This document shows positions 1 through 11,541 of a DNA stretch of 64,000 nucleotides, one piece after another. The position numbers and the translations under genes were made by a program. The notes under the pieces are model-generated. The model ran no database searches and was not told where the DNA came from. It was given only the letters and a program-made list of their open reading frames with translations. Numbering within the stretch: the stretch's first letter is position 1; each line of letters opens with the position of its first letter. Source of the stretch: Macrostomum hystrix (taxonomy: Eukaryota; Platyhelminthes; Macrostomidae); the NCBI GenBank assembly GCA_950097015.1, contig CATNEN010000011.1:2508501-2572500 (forward strand), in the 5' to 3' direction.

Positions 1-365
1 CTCTAATCTATCTAATCCTTTAACCTACCTAATCCGATAATCTACCTAATCAGATAATCTACCTATTCCTCTAATCCTCTAATCTACCTAGTCAGATAAT
101 CCTCTAATCTACCTAATCCTCTAATATACCTAATCATCTAATCTACCTAATCGTCTAATCTACATAATCCGATAATCTACCTAATCATCTAATCTACCTA
201 ATCATCTAATCTACCTAATCATCTAATCTACCTAATCCGATAATCTATCTAATCCTCTAATCTACCTAATCCTCTAATCTATCTAATCCGATAATCTACC
301 TAATCAGATAATCTACCTATTCCTCTAATCCTCTAATCTACCTAATCCGATAATCTACCCAATCA
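1..365. repeat. Minisatellite, ~15-bp unit
   Basis: Imperfect tandem repeat built from 'taatctacctaatc' with variants such as 'gataatctac' and 'cctctaatc'. It runs in from the left edge and stops at about 365, where a SINE-like sequence begins. No gene is visible in it. Confidence 0.9.
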
Positions 366-378
366 TCTTATCCATCGA

Positions 379-660
379 GGGGTGTCACGCTTTTGCCTCT
401 CGCACCAAGGTCCCTGAGCTCGATTCCGCGGCGAGAGGCGGAGAGAAGGCTTGGGGGCTTGACACCCTTGAGGGCCAACCTCCAAGGCACAGTGAGAGTG
501 TGCACTGCCTGACGATGACAAAGTCAGGGCAGATGTACACACCTTTGTGAGCGTGTGCCTGCGTACAGTATCTGTGTGCGTGTGTGCTCAGGAGTCAGCG
601 AAATGGGCAGAATTGCCTCCTCGCTGGCTGCGGGTCTAGTGTCACCAAATGATGTGCCAG
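379..660 (+). mobile_element. tRNA-derived SINE, family 1, 5'-incomplete copy
   Basis: The segment aligns by eye along its length with two fuller copies at 12339-12705 (+) and 36888-37262 (-). Shared blocks include 'gggccaacctccaaggca', 'tcagggcagatgtacacacc' and 'aatgggcagaattgcctcct'. A degenerate Pol III B box (gctcgattccg) lies near 418-428, but the A-box end seen in the 12339 copy is damaged. It sits between a minisatellite and a candidate terminal exon. Confidence 0.75.
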
Positions 661-747
661 TGATCACAAGAATCACAGTGATCCTTTTGAAGAAGCGTAA
701 TTTCGAAATAACCGAACAACGATATGAACAGAAAAAAACATCTGTAG

Positions 748-955
748 GTCCATCGCCTCTGATCTGGCTGTCTGGGGCAAAAACTATGGCATCAATGCGT
801 TGCTGTATGAAAAACTGCGCGAAATCTACAACGCCAGTAGTGGTAGCAACTATTCGATTGGAACGCTTGCCACACCAATAAGTGGAGGCGGCGGCGGCAG
901 CGGCAGCGGCGGCGGCGGCGGCGGAAGAGGAAAAAAAAGTTGCGTCATTTTGTAG
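748..955 (+). CDS. Terminal exon of an unidentified protein ending in a CAAX box
   Basis: After a plausible 3' splice site (ctgtag, ending at 747) the frame from 749 is open for 68 codons to TAG at 953-955. It has animal-like amino-acid content: a helical stretch with SDLAVWGKNYGINALLYEKL, then a poly-Gly/Ser linker coded by a GGC repeat (about 884-924), then a basic GKKSCVIL terminus. C-V-I-L is a CAAX box, and Leu in the last place predicts geranylgeranylation and membrane attachment. That layout (folded end, flexible linker, basic patch, CAAX) is common in small GTPases and other prenylated proteins. I do not recognise the family. Earlier exons must lie left of the window or be hidden. A 178-codon frame on the other strand across this region runs into the SINE and is not gene-like. 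Confidence 0.45.
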
Positions 956-1085
956 TCGTGACCAGCACAGCCTATTGACGGACTTAACTGTGAAAAAAAA
1001 TCTTTTCGTTTTTAGATTTAGTAGGCAAAATGACAGCCAAGGAATGTAAACTGCCGTCACTCAATTACAGGTGGACAGGAGAACG
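956..1085. other. Short unique spacer
   Basis: Presumed 3' UTR or spacer between the CAAX exon and the 31-bp array. I see no gene here and no clear AATAAA signal. Confidence 0.4.
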
Positions 1086-2612
1086 TTTAAGTCTCCAGGA
1101 AATAGGACGCCAACCCCTCAAACTTCAGGAAACCTGACACCAACCCACTCAAACTTCAGGAAACCTGACACCAACCCCTCAAACTTCAGGAAACCTGACA
1201 CCAACCCACTCAAACTTCAGGAAACCTGACACCAACCTACTCAAACTTCAGGAAACCTGACACCAACCCACTCAAACTTCAGGGAACCTGACACCAACCC
1301 ACTCAAACTTCAGGGAACCTGACACCAACCCACTCAAACTTCAGGAAACCTGACACCAACCCACTCAAACTTCAGGGAACCTGACACCAACCCCTCAAAC
1401 TTCAGGGAACCTGACACCAACCCACTCAAACTTCAGGGAACCTGACACCAACCCACTCAAACTTCAGGGAACCTGACACCAACCCACTCAAACTTCAGGG
1501 AACCTGACACCAACCCACTCAAACTTCAGGGAACCTGACACCAACCCACTCAAACTTCAGGGAACCTGACACAAACCCACTCAAACTTCAGGAAACCTGA
1601 CACCAACCCACTCAAACTTCAGGAAACCTGACACAAACCTACTCAAACTTCAGGAAACCTGACACCAACCCACTCAAACTTCAGGAAACCTGACACCAAC
1701 CCACTCAAACATCAGGAAACCTGACACCAACCCACTCAAACTTCAGGAAACCTGACACAAACCCACTCAAACTTCAGGAAACCTGACACCAACCCACTCA
1801 AACATCAGGGAACCTGACACCAACCCACTCAAACATCAGGGAACCTGACACCAACCCACTCAAACTTCAGGGAACCTGACACCAACCCACTCAAACATCA
1901 GGGAACCTGACACCAACCCACTCAAACATCAGGGAACCTGACACCAACCCACTCAAACTTCAGGGAACCTGACACCAACCCACTCAAACTTCAGGGAACC
2001 TGACACTAACCCACTCAAACTTCAGGGAAACTGACACCAACCCACTCAAACTTCAGGAAACCTGACACCAACCCCTCAAACTTCAGGAAACCTGACACCA
2101 ACCCACTCAAACTTCAGGAAACCTGACACCAACCCACTCAAACTTCAGGGAACCTGACACCAACCCACTCAAACTTCAGGGAACCTGACACCAACCCACT
2201 CAAACTTTAGGAAACCTGACACCAACCCACTCAAACTTCAGGGAACCTGACACCAACCCACTCAAACTTCAGGGAACCTGACACCAACCCACTCAAACTT
2301 TAGGAAACCTGACACCAACCCACTCAAACTTCAGGGAACCCGACACCAACCCCCTCAAACTTCAGGGAACCTGACACCAACCCACTCAAACTTCAGGGAA
2401 CCTGACACCAACCCACTCAAACTTCAGGAAACCTGACACCAACCCACTCAAACTTCAGGGAATCGGACGCCAATCCCCTCAAACTTCAGGGAACCTGACG
2501 CCAACCCACTCAAACTTCAGGGAACCTGACACCAACCCACTCAAACTTCAGGGAATCGGACGCCAATCCCCTCAAACTTCAGGGAATCGGACGCCAATCC
2601 CCTCAAACTTCA
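1086..2612. repeat. Minisatellite, 31-bp unit, about 49 copies
   Basis: Tandem repeat whose unit combines 'ctcaaacttcagg' and 'gaacctgacaccaaccca'. Variants alternate (aggaaacc/agggaacc; 30-bp units with 'cccctcaa'). The last copies carry 'ggaatcggacgccaat', a second subtype. It is not open in any useful frame. Confidence 0.95.
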
Positions 2613-2874
2613 GGGCCCCAAAAGTTTTCAAATTACCGTTTTTGAAAGCAATTTTTCTAAAGCGCTTTTAAGTAAGACAGAAAGACAATTTCATTCAATT
2701 TTCAGCAACAAAAAATACAAACAAATTGTATAATTTGGATTGTGAATTAAATTAGTACATTTGTTTTTTTCCAAATAATAAAATTAAAAATAGGTGAGAT
2801 AAAAGTGTTGGATGGTTAACAATGTTTTTCCGAAGCAAAAAAATCGACATTTTATAATATTTTGTCAGCCTGCA
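2613..2874. other. AT-rich unique spacer
   Basis: About 260 bp of AT-rich single-copy sequence between two arrays. I see no coding exon, RNA gene or regulatory motif. Confidence 0.5.
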
Positions 2875-3240
2875 GTCTAAGAACAGCAGTCTAACAGGTA
2901 AACACCAAGTTAAACTGGTAACCACCCTTGTCTAAGTGGTAAACACCCGGTTAAACAGGTAACCACTCCAGTCTAACAGGTAACCACTCCAGTCTAACAG
3001 GTAACCACTCCAGTCTAACAGGTAACCACCTTAGTCAAAGTGGTAAACACCCGGTTAAAGAGGTAACCACTCCAGTCTAACAGGTAAACACCCGGTTAAA
3101 CAGGTAACCACCCTAGTCTAACAGGTAAACACCCGGTTAAACAGGTAAAAACCCGGCAAAACAGGTAACCACCCTATTCTAACTGGTAAACACCCGGTTA
3201 AACAGGTAACCACCCTAGTCTAACAGGTTACCACTCCAGT
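2875..3240. repeat. Minisatellite, ~20-bp unit
   Basis: Units alternate between 'aacaggtaaacacccggtta' and 'aacaggtaaccactccagtc' types. The array lies immediately downstream of the stop codon of the minus-strand C2/coiled-coil gene, so it may form part of that gene's 3' UTR or flank. Confidence 0.9.
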
Positions 3241-3281
3241 GAGTGAAAAAGATGAGTAGCTTTTCACTGACATTGAACAGT

Positions 3282-4709
3282 TTATCGTGGCGATGCCAAA
3301 CGACCACTCGACGTGGCGGCCGACTGATCCAACAACCCCAGACTGCCATTGTCAATTATCTTAACCTGTAGGCGGTCGATAAATGTTTTCAATTCCGAAA
3401 TTCGCGACTCCAATTCGAGCTGTTTCTTTTCGGAGCGACTTTCGGCAGCCAGTGCGGCTGACCTCGCCTCCAGCAGCCTGTCGAAGGTCTCCTGCAGGCG
3501 CTGCTGAAGCCGGGAATTCTCTTCAGCAGCGCTGCGCAGTTGCTGCTCAAACAGCTGGTTGCTTTGCACCAGCTGAAACTGCCGGCGCTGGAGCTCCGCA
3601 ATCTGGTCCTCCAACCGCTGTCTGTCCCGCCTGTTCTGCTCAGCTTCCAGCTGCTCCTGCTCGGCCTTCTTTCGTCGCCGCAGCTGCTTTCGCCTGCTGA
3701 CGCGGGTCCCAGCCAGGCTGAGAATGCTCAGCCATTTCCTCTGTCTGCCATGCAGATTGGATGTTGGTGTCAGAATTTCAATTGGCTCTTGAACCGTTGA
3801 ATCTCTGATGCTTTCTGTTGCTATGGCAACGGTTAAAGACGAGCTCGCCTGATGAAGAGCAGGCAGTTCTAGGCGTGTCGGCATGGACCAAGGCGTATGA
3901 GCTAATGTATTGAAAACCATTGAGCATAGAATGAATGCCTGTCTCTCGTAAAAACTTCCTAGCTTAAAAATTATATAACTATGGAGAGGAGAGGAGAGGA
4001 GAGGAGAGGAGAGGAGGGGAGATGGGAGGAGATGAGAGGAGGGGAGAGTAGAAGAGAGGAGAGAAGAGAAGAGGAGAGGAGGGGAGAAGAGAGGAGAGGA
4101 GATGAGAGGAGAGGAGATGAGAGGAGAGGAGATGAGAGGAGAGGAGAGGAGATGAGAGGAGAGGAGATGAGAGGAGGGGAGAGGAGAGGAGAGGAGATGA
4201 GAGGAGGGGAGAGTAGAAGAGAGGAGAGAAGCGGAGAGGAGAGGAAAAGAGAGAAGAGGACAAGAGAAGGAAGCAGAGTAGAGAAGGGAAAGTTCAGGTT
4301 TGCCAAAGTTCAGGGAATGCCACTCATCCAAGAAGGAGAACATATCATACAGCATCCGTGATCCAATATCAACGACTGTAAACCACGAGTTTCAGGAATA
4401 GTGGAAGCTGCCTGTCGCTGTCTGAGTATGCTGAGCTTTTCCTCGAAATCTCTACTCAAATCTTGACAGCGTCTCTCGACGGTCTCCATAGCGCGGTCAG
4501 CGTCGAGTTCTTCGACCTCGAGCGGTGCGGCGAGATTCGCCATAGACATCCAAGGCTTCTCGTTGACGGCGTCGCTTCTGCTTTGAGTAGGTCTGTCGCG
4601 TCCTCTGCAGATTCGTCTGCGCAAAGATTTAACGAGCGGCATGAGACCGCCACTGTCGTTGGAGCTCGTCGTCATGTTCAGGTGCGGCGTACTCAAAGAT
4701 CTTGGCGGT

Positions 4710-4751
<42 letters not shown>

Positions 4752-6710
4752 CTTAGCTGCTCGTCAGTTGTCTCCCAGTGCAGCCAGCATTTCAAATAGA
4801 CGACCCCAGGCGGACATTCGGCGCCGCGTCGCATCGGTTCCAGACTGAGGCAGCGCTCTTCAGCGTCGAGTGAAGCCTCGGAGCAAAGGGACAGCTCAGA
4901 CATCGGCACGGTCACCTGACCTACTGGGCTATCGCGGCACAGAATGCGAATCCGAATTTTATTCAACTTCTCCAGGTGTCGACTCCGCCGATGCTGTTCT
5001 CGATGCTGTTGACTTAGTGAACTGTAAATGACAAGTAACTTTCAGATGTACGTATACGGCTCCTAGTCACTCCCTAGAGTCCCTCCCTAGAATCACTCCC
5101 TAGAGTCAATCCCTAGAGTCACTCCCTAGAATCACTCTCTAGAATCACTCCCTAGAGTCACTCCCTAGAATCACTCCCTAGAATCACTCCCTAGAGTCAC
5201 TCTCTACAATCACTGTTTAGAATCACTCTCTAGAGTCACTCCCTAGAATCACTCCTTAGAATCACTCCCTAGAGTCACTCTCTAGAATCACTCCCTAGAG
5301 TCACTCCCTAGAATCACTGTCTAGAATCACTCTCTAGAGTCACTCCCTAGAATCACTCTCTAGAGTCACTCTTAGTGGACTGTAAATGAGAAGTACTTTC
5401 AAATGTACATTTGAGCTACTCATCTCATACAGCTCAATGGTGTTCCAGTTAGTTTGAAAGTTTTACAATTTGTTCAAATAATATTATAATACTCGTAGCA
5501 TCTTTCATTTCGATTTTTAATCGAAATTGCTAATCATTGATAAATAAAAAATATTCGTCAAAATTTGCACCCTTTCTCATACACTCAGATTACTTACAAT
5601 GTGGCAGTTGTATTCCAGATCGGATTGCCATTGGCTGCTTCAACATCAACTGGAGAAATTTGCCTATCATTGCCGAGACAAATCAGCACTCGCCACCTGG
5701 CGGTTCGGCTTCTTACTGAAATTTTCCAAGCAGTAACACATTCGCACACTGCACTACTCACAATTAGTAGACTTATATGAGCATTTTCAGTTTGCAAACG
5801 CATTTAAGAACTTACAAAATGGTGAGTGCTTAGCTCGAAGTCCACTGCCGCGATACACTGAAACAGTTTTATGATGAAAACAAACTTGCACATTACTTAT
5901 TGGATTACTTAGTAGAGTCACTCCCTGGAGTCACTCTCTAGGATCACAATCTAGAGTCACTCTCTAGATTCACACCCTAAAGTCACTCCCTAGAGTCTCT
6001 CTCTAGATTCTTCTCACTAGAATCACTCCCTAGAGTCACTCTCTAAAGTCAGCCACTAGAGTCACTCCCTAGAGTCACTCCCTGGAGTCACTCCCTAGAG
6101 TCAATCTCTAGAATCACTCCCTAGAGTCACTCCCTAGAATCACTCCCTAGAATCACTCCCTAGAATCACTCTCTAGAGTCACTCCCTAGAATCACTCCCT
6201 AGAATCACTCTCTAGAATCACTCCCTAGAATCACTCCCTAGAATCACTCTCTAGAATCACTCCCTAGAATCACTCCCTAGAATCACTCTCTAGAATCAAC
6301 TCGCTAGAATCACTCTCTAGAGTCACTCTCTAGAATCACTCCCTAGAGTCACTCCCTAGAGTCACTCTCTAGAATCACTCCCTAGAATCACTCTCTAGAG
6401 TCACTCTCTAGAATCACTCCCTAGAATCACTCTCTAGAATCACTCCCTAGAATCACTCTCTAGAATCACTCCCTAGAATCACTCTCTAGAGTCACTCTCT
6501 AGAATCACTCTCTAGAATCACTCTCTAGAGTCACTCCCTAGAATCACTCTCTAGAGTCACTCCCTAGAATCACTCCCTAGAGTCACTCCCTAGAATCACT
6601 CTCGAGAGTCACTCTCTAGAATCACTCTCTAGAATCACTCCCTAGAGCCAGTTTAACAAACACTCACCAACGACTGTCACAGCTGGGTGCTGATGTCCGA
6701 AATAGTTCAT
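3282..6710 (-). CDS. C2 domain + C-terminal coiled-coil protein, class I Rab11-FIP-like
   Basis: I joined exons on the minus strand: exon 1 6710-6668 (ATG; donor GTTG|gtgagtg), exon 2 5715-5598 (acceptor tttcag; donor ATT|gtaagt), exon 3 from 5021 down to an unresolved donor near 4350, and a last exon from an unresolved acceptor between about 3700 and 3930 to TAA at 3282. The first three joins keep phase and rebuild one C2 fold: HPAVTVV, RWRVLICLG, NPIWNTTATFSL, KIRIRILCRDSPVGQVTVP, VVYLKCWLHW. A poly-Q run follows. The last exon is a basic coiled coil ending in ELKTFIDRLQVKIID, which resembles the Rab11-binding helix (E-L-x-x-Y-I-D-x-L-L-x-R-I) of Rab11-FIPs. C2 plus C-terminal RBD is the class I FIP layout, used in recycling-endosome traffic. 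Identification is by eye. The exon 3/4 junction lies within a GAGAGG tract and could not be placed. Confidence 0.6.
3978..4262. repeat. GAGAGGAGAG purine/pyrimidine tract
   Basis: About 285 bp of near-pure purine on the plus strand, built from 'gagaggagag', 'gatgagagga' and 'ggggagagta'. It lies in the last intron of the C2 gene. On the sense (minus) strand it is one very long polypyrimidine tract upstream of the final exon. The apparent LLSSPLLSS reading frames across it are artefacts of the repeat. Confidence 0.9.
5050..5378. repeat. Minisatellite, 13-bp unit (intron 2 of the C2 gene)
   Basis: Tandem 'tccctagagtcac' / 'tccctagaatcac' units with 'tctctagaatcac' variants. It fills most of the intron between exon 3 (ends 5021) and exon 2 (ends 5598). 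Confidence 0.95.
5910..6645. repeat. Minisatellite, same 13-bp family (intron 1 of the C2 gene)
   Basis: About 55 copies of the same 13-bp unit as at 5050-5378. It fills intron 1 and stops about 20 bp before the exon 1 donor. It is one of the few cases where two introns share a repeat family. Confidence 0.95.
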
Positions 6711-7084
6711 TTTTATCGCTTCTACTTAGACTCAACGAATGCCCAAACGAAGTAAAATAATTTCGGAATAAATTTTAACCTACGCAAAAAAGCCAGCTTT
6801 ATATAGCTACGAGAAATAATATCCAGGTGCTGCTAGCACATGGATCGATGCTGTGCTTTTGTTTGGATACATCAAGCTATGCATAGAAGCTTTTGTGAGT
6901 CAGCTTGATATATATTTAGCGCTGTGCAAATAGAAATTTCTGAATAAAAATAATTAATTAGTTCCATTTCGCTAAGCTTGTGCTAATCACCAGTCTAATG
7001 CCGTGTATCGCATTGCAGCATTGCTACTTGGTCGAACATGTGCTGTTCTAAGTTACACGGCTTGCATATTTGAAATGCAGCCCA
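6711..7084. other. Upstream region of the C2 gene
   Basis: About 370 bp between the start codon of the minus-strand C2 gene and the 18-bp array. It should hold that gene's 5' UTR and promoter. I see no convincing TATA box, RNA gene or other exon. Confidence 0.4.
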
Positions 7085-8070
7085 GCAGCTGTCTCTAACG
7101 CCCTAAATCTCATCAACTCCCTACATCTCTTCAACTCCCTACATCTCTCTAACTCCCTACATCTCTCTAACGCCCTACATTTCATTAACTCCCTACATCT
7201 CTCTAACTCCCTACATCTCTCTAACTCCTTACATCTATCTAACTCCTTACATCTCTCTAACTCCCTACATCTCTCTAACTCCCTACATCTCTCTATAAAC
7301 TCCCTACATCTCTCTATAAACTCCCTACATCTCTCTAACTCCTTACATCTCTCTAACTTCTTACATCTCTCTAACTCCCTACATCTCTCTATAAACTCCC
7401 TACATCTCTCTAACTCCTTACATCTCTCTAACTTCTTACATCTCTCTAACTCCCTACATCTCTCTATAAACTCCCTACATCTCTCTAACTCCTTACATCT
7501 CTCTAACTCCTTACATCTCTCTAACTCCCTACATCTCTCTAACTCCCTACATCTCTCTAACTCCCTACATCTCTCTAACTCCTTACATCTCTCTAACTCC
7601 TTACATCTCTCTAACTCCTTACATCTCTCTAACGCCCTACATCTCTTTAACTCCCTACATCTCTCTAACTCCCTACATCTCTCTAACTCCTTACATCTCT
7701 CTAACTCCTTACATCTCTCTAACTCCTTACATCTCTCTAACTCCTTACATCTTTCTAACTCCCTACATCTCTCTAACTCCTTACATCTCTCTAACTCCTT
7801 ACATCTCTCTAACTCCCTACATCTCTCTAACTCCCTACATCTCTCTAACGCCCTACATCTCTTTGACTCCCTACATCCCATCTCTCTAACTCCCTACAAT
7901 TACCTAACTCCCTAAATCTCTTTAACTCTCTACATCTCTCTAACGCCCTACATCTCTCTAACGCCCTACATCTCTCTAACGCCCTACATTTCTTTAACTC
8001 CCTACATCTCTCTAATGCCCTACAATTCTCTAACGCCCTACATCTCTCTAACTCCCTACATCTCACCACC
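7085..8070. repeat. Minisatellite, 18-bp unit, about 54 copies
   Basis: Unit 'ctctctaactccctacat' with 'ccttacat', 'cgccctacat' and 22-bp 'ctataaactccc' variants. Because 18 is a multiple of three, both strands stay open for about 280 codons (LSNSLH or ELERCK periodicity). That is a repeat artefact, not a gene. Confidence 0.95.
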
Positions 8071-9158
8071 TCTCTAAATCCGTCGAAATCCTGGCCAGAA
8101 AACAGATAGAAAGCTAGTCCGGTAAATTGGTAATCGATAAATCAGAGATTTGGGAGAAATAGTCTGTTGCAAAGAACGACTTGTGTGGCAATCCATACGT
8201 GCCTCATCACGTATAGGGAGATTATGCATGTTGATAAATCCCTAACTCAGATATAGACAATTTCATACCTCGTTGATTTCTCAGTTTGGGAAACTCGATA
8301 TTTATATATAACTTATGCATATAGTGCGTGAGGAGGCCCAATGTCTCCAGTGTTGACCCTGTGTGACCCTGTACATATAGTGCTGGCACACTTCACTGGA
8401 TTGTCAGGCAAAATTGCCATCTGTCATTCTACTGTGTGCGTCCGTGGGTTTTGTCGCCTAAAGTCTCACAGGAATTAGATTTCCGCACTTTCAAACTAAG
8501 TCGCCATATTAAGAAATTGAGCTGGTAAATAGCTTTTGAGCACTATTTATATTTATTGTATCATATTTTTATTACGTTAGAAAAAAACTGTTCATTAATG
8601 TGTACTAAAAACGAACACATAAATGTATAACACGAACTATTCTATTCTTAGAATCACTTGCAAGAATCGTTACTCGCATAGATCGCAAATTAAAGATAAA
8701 AATACTTAAAGAATTACTGCAGCGAATCAAAAGTATCAATAAGTGAAATTTGAATTCGCGGCAAATCTATTAGTGTTTTAACAAACGACTAAACGACAAA
8801 ACTGGAAAATTACTAAAGGTACGAAACAAAAAGCCTCCTCTTGCTATGAGCTCGCTAGACAATGTGAAATGTAAGACATTTAAACTGAGTTTTTGGTGAT
8901 TATTTCTTGGACGAAGACTTAAGGATTAAAATTAAAACAACAACAATCATAATAAACAGTAATTCTGTGTCTAATTTTGCTCACTTCAAGTGCGAAACTC
9001 AATATATCATTAATCAGAAGCTTTAATTTGAAACTAAAAAGTTTTTGTAGCTTTGAGAACAATCTTATACTAAAGGTACTCAATAACCTCGAAAGTTTTC
9101 AAACCCCAAATGTCAGTCGCAATCCTGTCTCAGAATCCAATAAGACCAACGCTATTGC
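8071..9158. other. Unique AT-rich spacer
   Basis: About 1.1 kb between the 18-bp array and the stop codon of the minus-strand M13 gene. Its right part should contain that gene's 3' UTR. I see no exon, RNA gene or named element. Confidence 0.4.
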
Positions 9159-11541
9159 CTACTGCTTCAGTGGACAGCCGAATGCGTCAGAAAATTCTGG
9201 CATCTCAACAAAACGAGCGACGCTCTGAACGGCACTCCGCAACGGACCGTCAACTTGGCGACTGCAGCGAAGCTGGGCCACAGACAGGTAAACATCACGG
9301 TGTAGACGTCTTCTGGCACCGACGTTTGGGATGACACGGCCGACGGACCCAATCTGCATCGCCACGCGCAGGCTAAGTCGTTCTTTACCAATTTCATCGC
9401 AAACTGAAGTCAGATTGCGTTCAATGTCAGTTCCGTCCTGGCAAGCTAGATTCAGCAAACGACTCGCCACCTGGTAAACAAAAGTTTCCGAATCTAAGAA
9501 GGACTGGCGTCCAACTTCTATGAGATCATTGATGTCACAGTGGCATTGTTGAAGATCAACTTGACGACTCGCGAGTGATGCAATCTTCCGGGCCTTCATT
9601 GCGTCAAATACGGCATCCAGGTAGCTATCATCCCCGCTTACGTTAAAATCAGCAGAACGTTTGCTTGCAGGGCACTGAATGCATCTCCACTTAGACGAGG
9701 TTAGAAAGTGTTCAGTAGATTTTGATGCACTTCTGGTAATCTTTTGGTCCGCACGAATGAGATGCAGAAGGGCCTTGGAGATTTCCTCGATAATAAACTC
9801 ATCAGATGGAGGCCAAGCAGCGTTGAACACTTTCAGTGCCGATTCTGGCGTCAATTCGATTGCGGCTAGAATGCATTTTCGACCAGCATCGCGTCCTAGC
9901 AACGGTAGCCTAGCAGCAGCGGAGCCAAGCGTCGAAGACAAGCTGGGCGTCGAGTAGGGACTTAGTTGAACTGCCGCGATCACAAAGGCATAAGTCATCA
10001 GCGAATCCGGATCCAGAGAACTAGTCAGCTGCATCAGCCTTCGAACCACTTCTGCATCTTCCACCAGGCAGCCTTCGGTGCTGACTTCCCAACCGGCGTT
10101 AATGAGAGGCCTTCGAAATCTAATCCAAGCCTCTCTGTTGGAGAAGATTTCGTTAGCTGGAACGAATCTCACAGCTTGACTGAGTCCATCGTTCTCAGCC
10201 AAGCGGTTAACAGTGTCGTGATAGCTGGCTACGGTTTTAGCAATGAGTTGTGGCAGACCACCTCGGTTAAAATAATCAAATGTAGCTTTCACTAGGCGCA
10301 TAACAGAGTCGATTGAATCCTTAGCAGCTAGCTGGCGACCGAGTGGCGACACTCGGCGTGGAGTTAGAACCCAAGACTGCGCATGTTTTGAAGCCGCCGA
10401 TTCAGCTGGAGTGGCAGGTCTGGCGTCGAGAGCCAGGACAAGGTTGTGCGCCAGCAGCTGAGCCAGCGCCGACTCCGGAGCCAACTCAGCATTCCAGGCT
10501 GTTGACCTGCTGCCTAGAAACGAGATCGGAGGCTGGAATCTGGAAGCTGTTGTGCCCAACTGGTGGATCTTGTCCGAGAAGGCGTCTGGCAGAGCTGCTG
10601 CCGCGTTGGCTGCTGCGGCCACGCAAGCTCGGGTCAGGTTGGCGGCGGCTGACTCACTCAGAGCACGAAGAAAACGCTCCAGCAGGGCGTCCAAGATGAA
10701 GTCCTGGAGCAGTAGGTAGGGAGGACAGATTTTTGTGTTCATTTATTTGATGAAGGGTACAATGTAGAATACTGTGCGGCGGTCTTTGAAGTCAGCATTG
10801 CGTAAGAGTTCGTCAATGAGATGGAGTCAAGACAAAAATTATTACTATTTACTACTTCGAGTGCTCCTTGACGCATGATTGTTAAGAAGTTGCCAAAGAC
10901 AAGGCGACGTTTTTTAGAACCCCAAAAATGCAAACACAAATGGCGGACTATGGTCCTAGTACACGATTCCAGTTGTTGTCAGTTTCTTCCCAAGCTAATT
11001 AGCCCGCCAAGGCGGCGCTGACCCTAAGATCCTCTTTCGCTGATCGCTCGTCCTCCAGCCGGCCCAGATCCTGTCGCCAGCGCAGCGGAGACTTGGCCTC
11101 ATAGTGGCCGCACGCGAAGCCGTAGAAGTCGTCGCACGGATTGTTACCCATTGTTGGATGCTGCCGATTGAAACTGTACGGCCCGCCGCTGGTCATTCTT
11201 TCAGCAGCTGGCTGAGGCTTTGTCGTTGACGTTGCTCGATAGAAGAAGAAGGACATCAGGCCGAAGCCGATGGCAAAGCAGACTAGCAGGGCAGCAAGGA
11301 TCACAGCGACGGTCGGGCAGGCCGACCGTAAGCCGCTCCAAGTCTCCCGGTTGTCGTCATCGTAGTCGTCATCGTCCTCGGCGTCGAATCGAATGTCCTG
11401 TGCCTTGCGGATTGCTGCTGCTGCCGCCTCCTCGCCGGCGTCTCGTTCGGCAACGTCGATGCGGACTCGTCGAGACGATCTGGCAGCATCTGGCTGCTGC
11501 TGCTGCTGCTGGTGCGGCATCAAATGATCTGACGTAGCCAT
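9159..11541 (-). CDS. M13 (neprilysin/ECE-like) membrane protein lacking the HExxH catalytic motif
   Basis: Exon 1 is 11541-11023 (ATG; donor AGG|gtcagc) and exon 2 is 10703-9159 (acceptor ctactgctccag), joined in phase 0 for 687 aa. The N-terminus is cytoplasmic, with poly-Q and an acidic patch. One membrane helix at about 77-101 is followed by NPCDDFYGFACG (134-145), the hallmark start of the M13 ectodomain. M13_N-like helices follow, including RKCILAAIELTPESAL. Near the end, DVYLSVAQLRCSR and PEFSDAFGCP match the conserved tail of M13 peptidases. The zinc-binding HExxH and the later ExxxD glutamate should lie between these, but I cannot find either. The protein also ends at CPLKQ, without the usual final Cys-x-x-Trp. 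The likely role is a type II surface pseudoprotease. A decayed gene or a missing exon is the alternative. Confidence 0.7.
10704..11022 (-). other. Intron of the M13-like gene
   Basis: This 319-bp intron is bounded by gtcagc and a pyrimidine-rich ctccag acceptor. Unlike most introns in the window it carries no tandem repeat. Short open frames inside it are chance. Confidence 0.6.

Noticed and set aside
524-1060. 178-codon minus-strand frame with poly-Ala
   Set aside because: It runs through the SINE and the complement of the GGC linker of the CAAX exon. The plus-strand reading is more protein-like.
7048-8069. Frames of about 280 codons on both strands (LSNSLH / ELERCK)
   Set aside because: 18-bp repeat artefact with no start context or domain.
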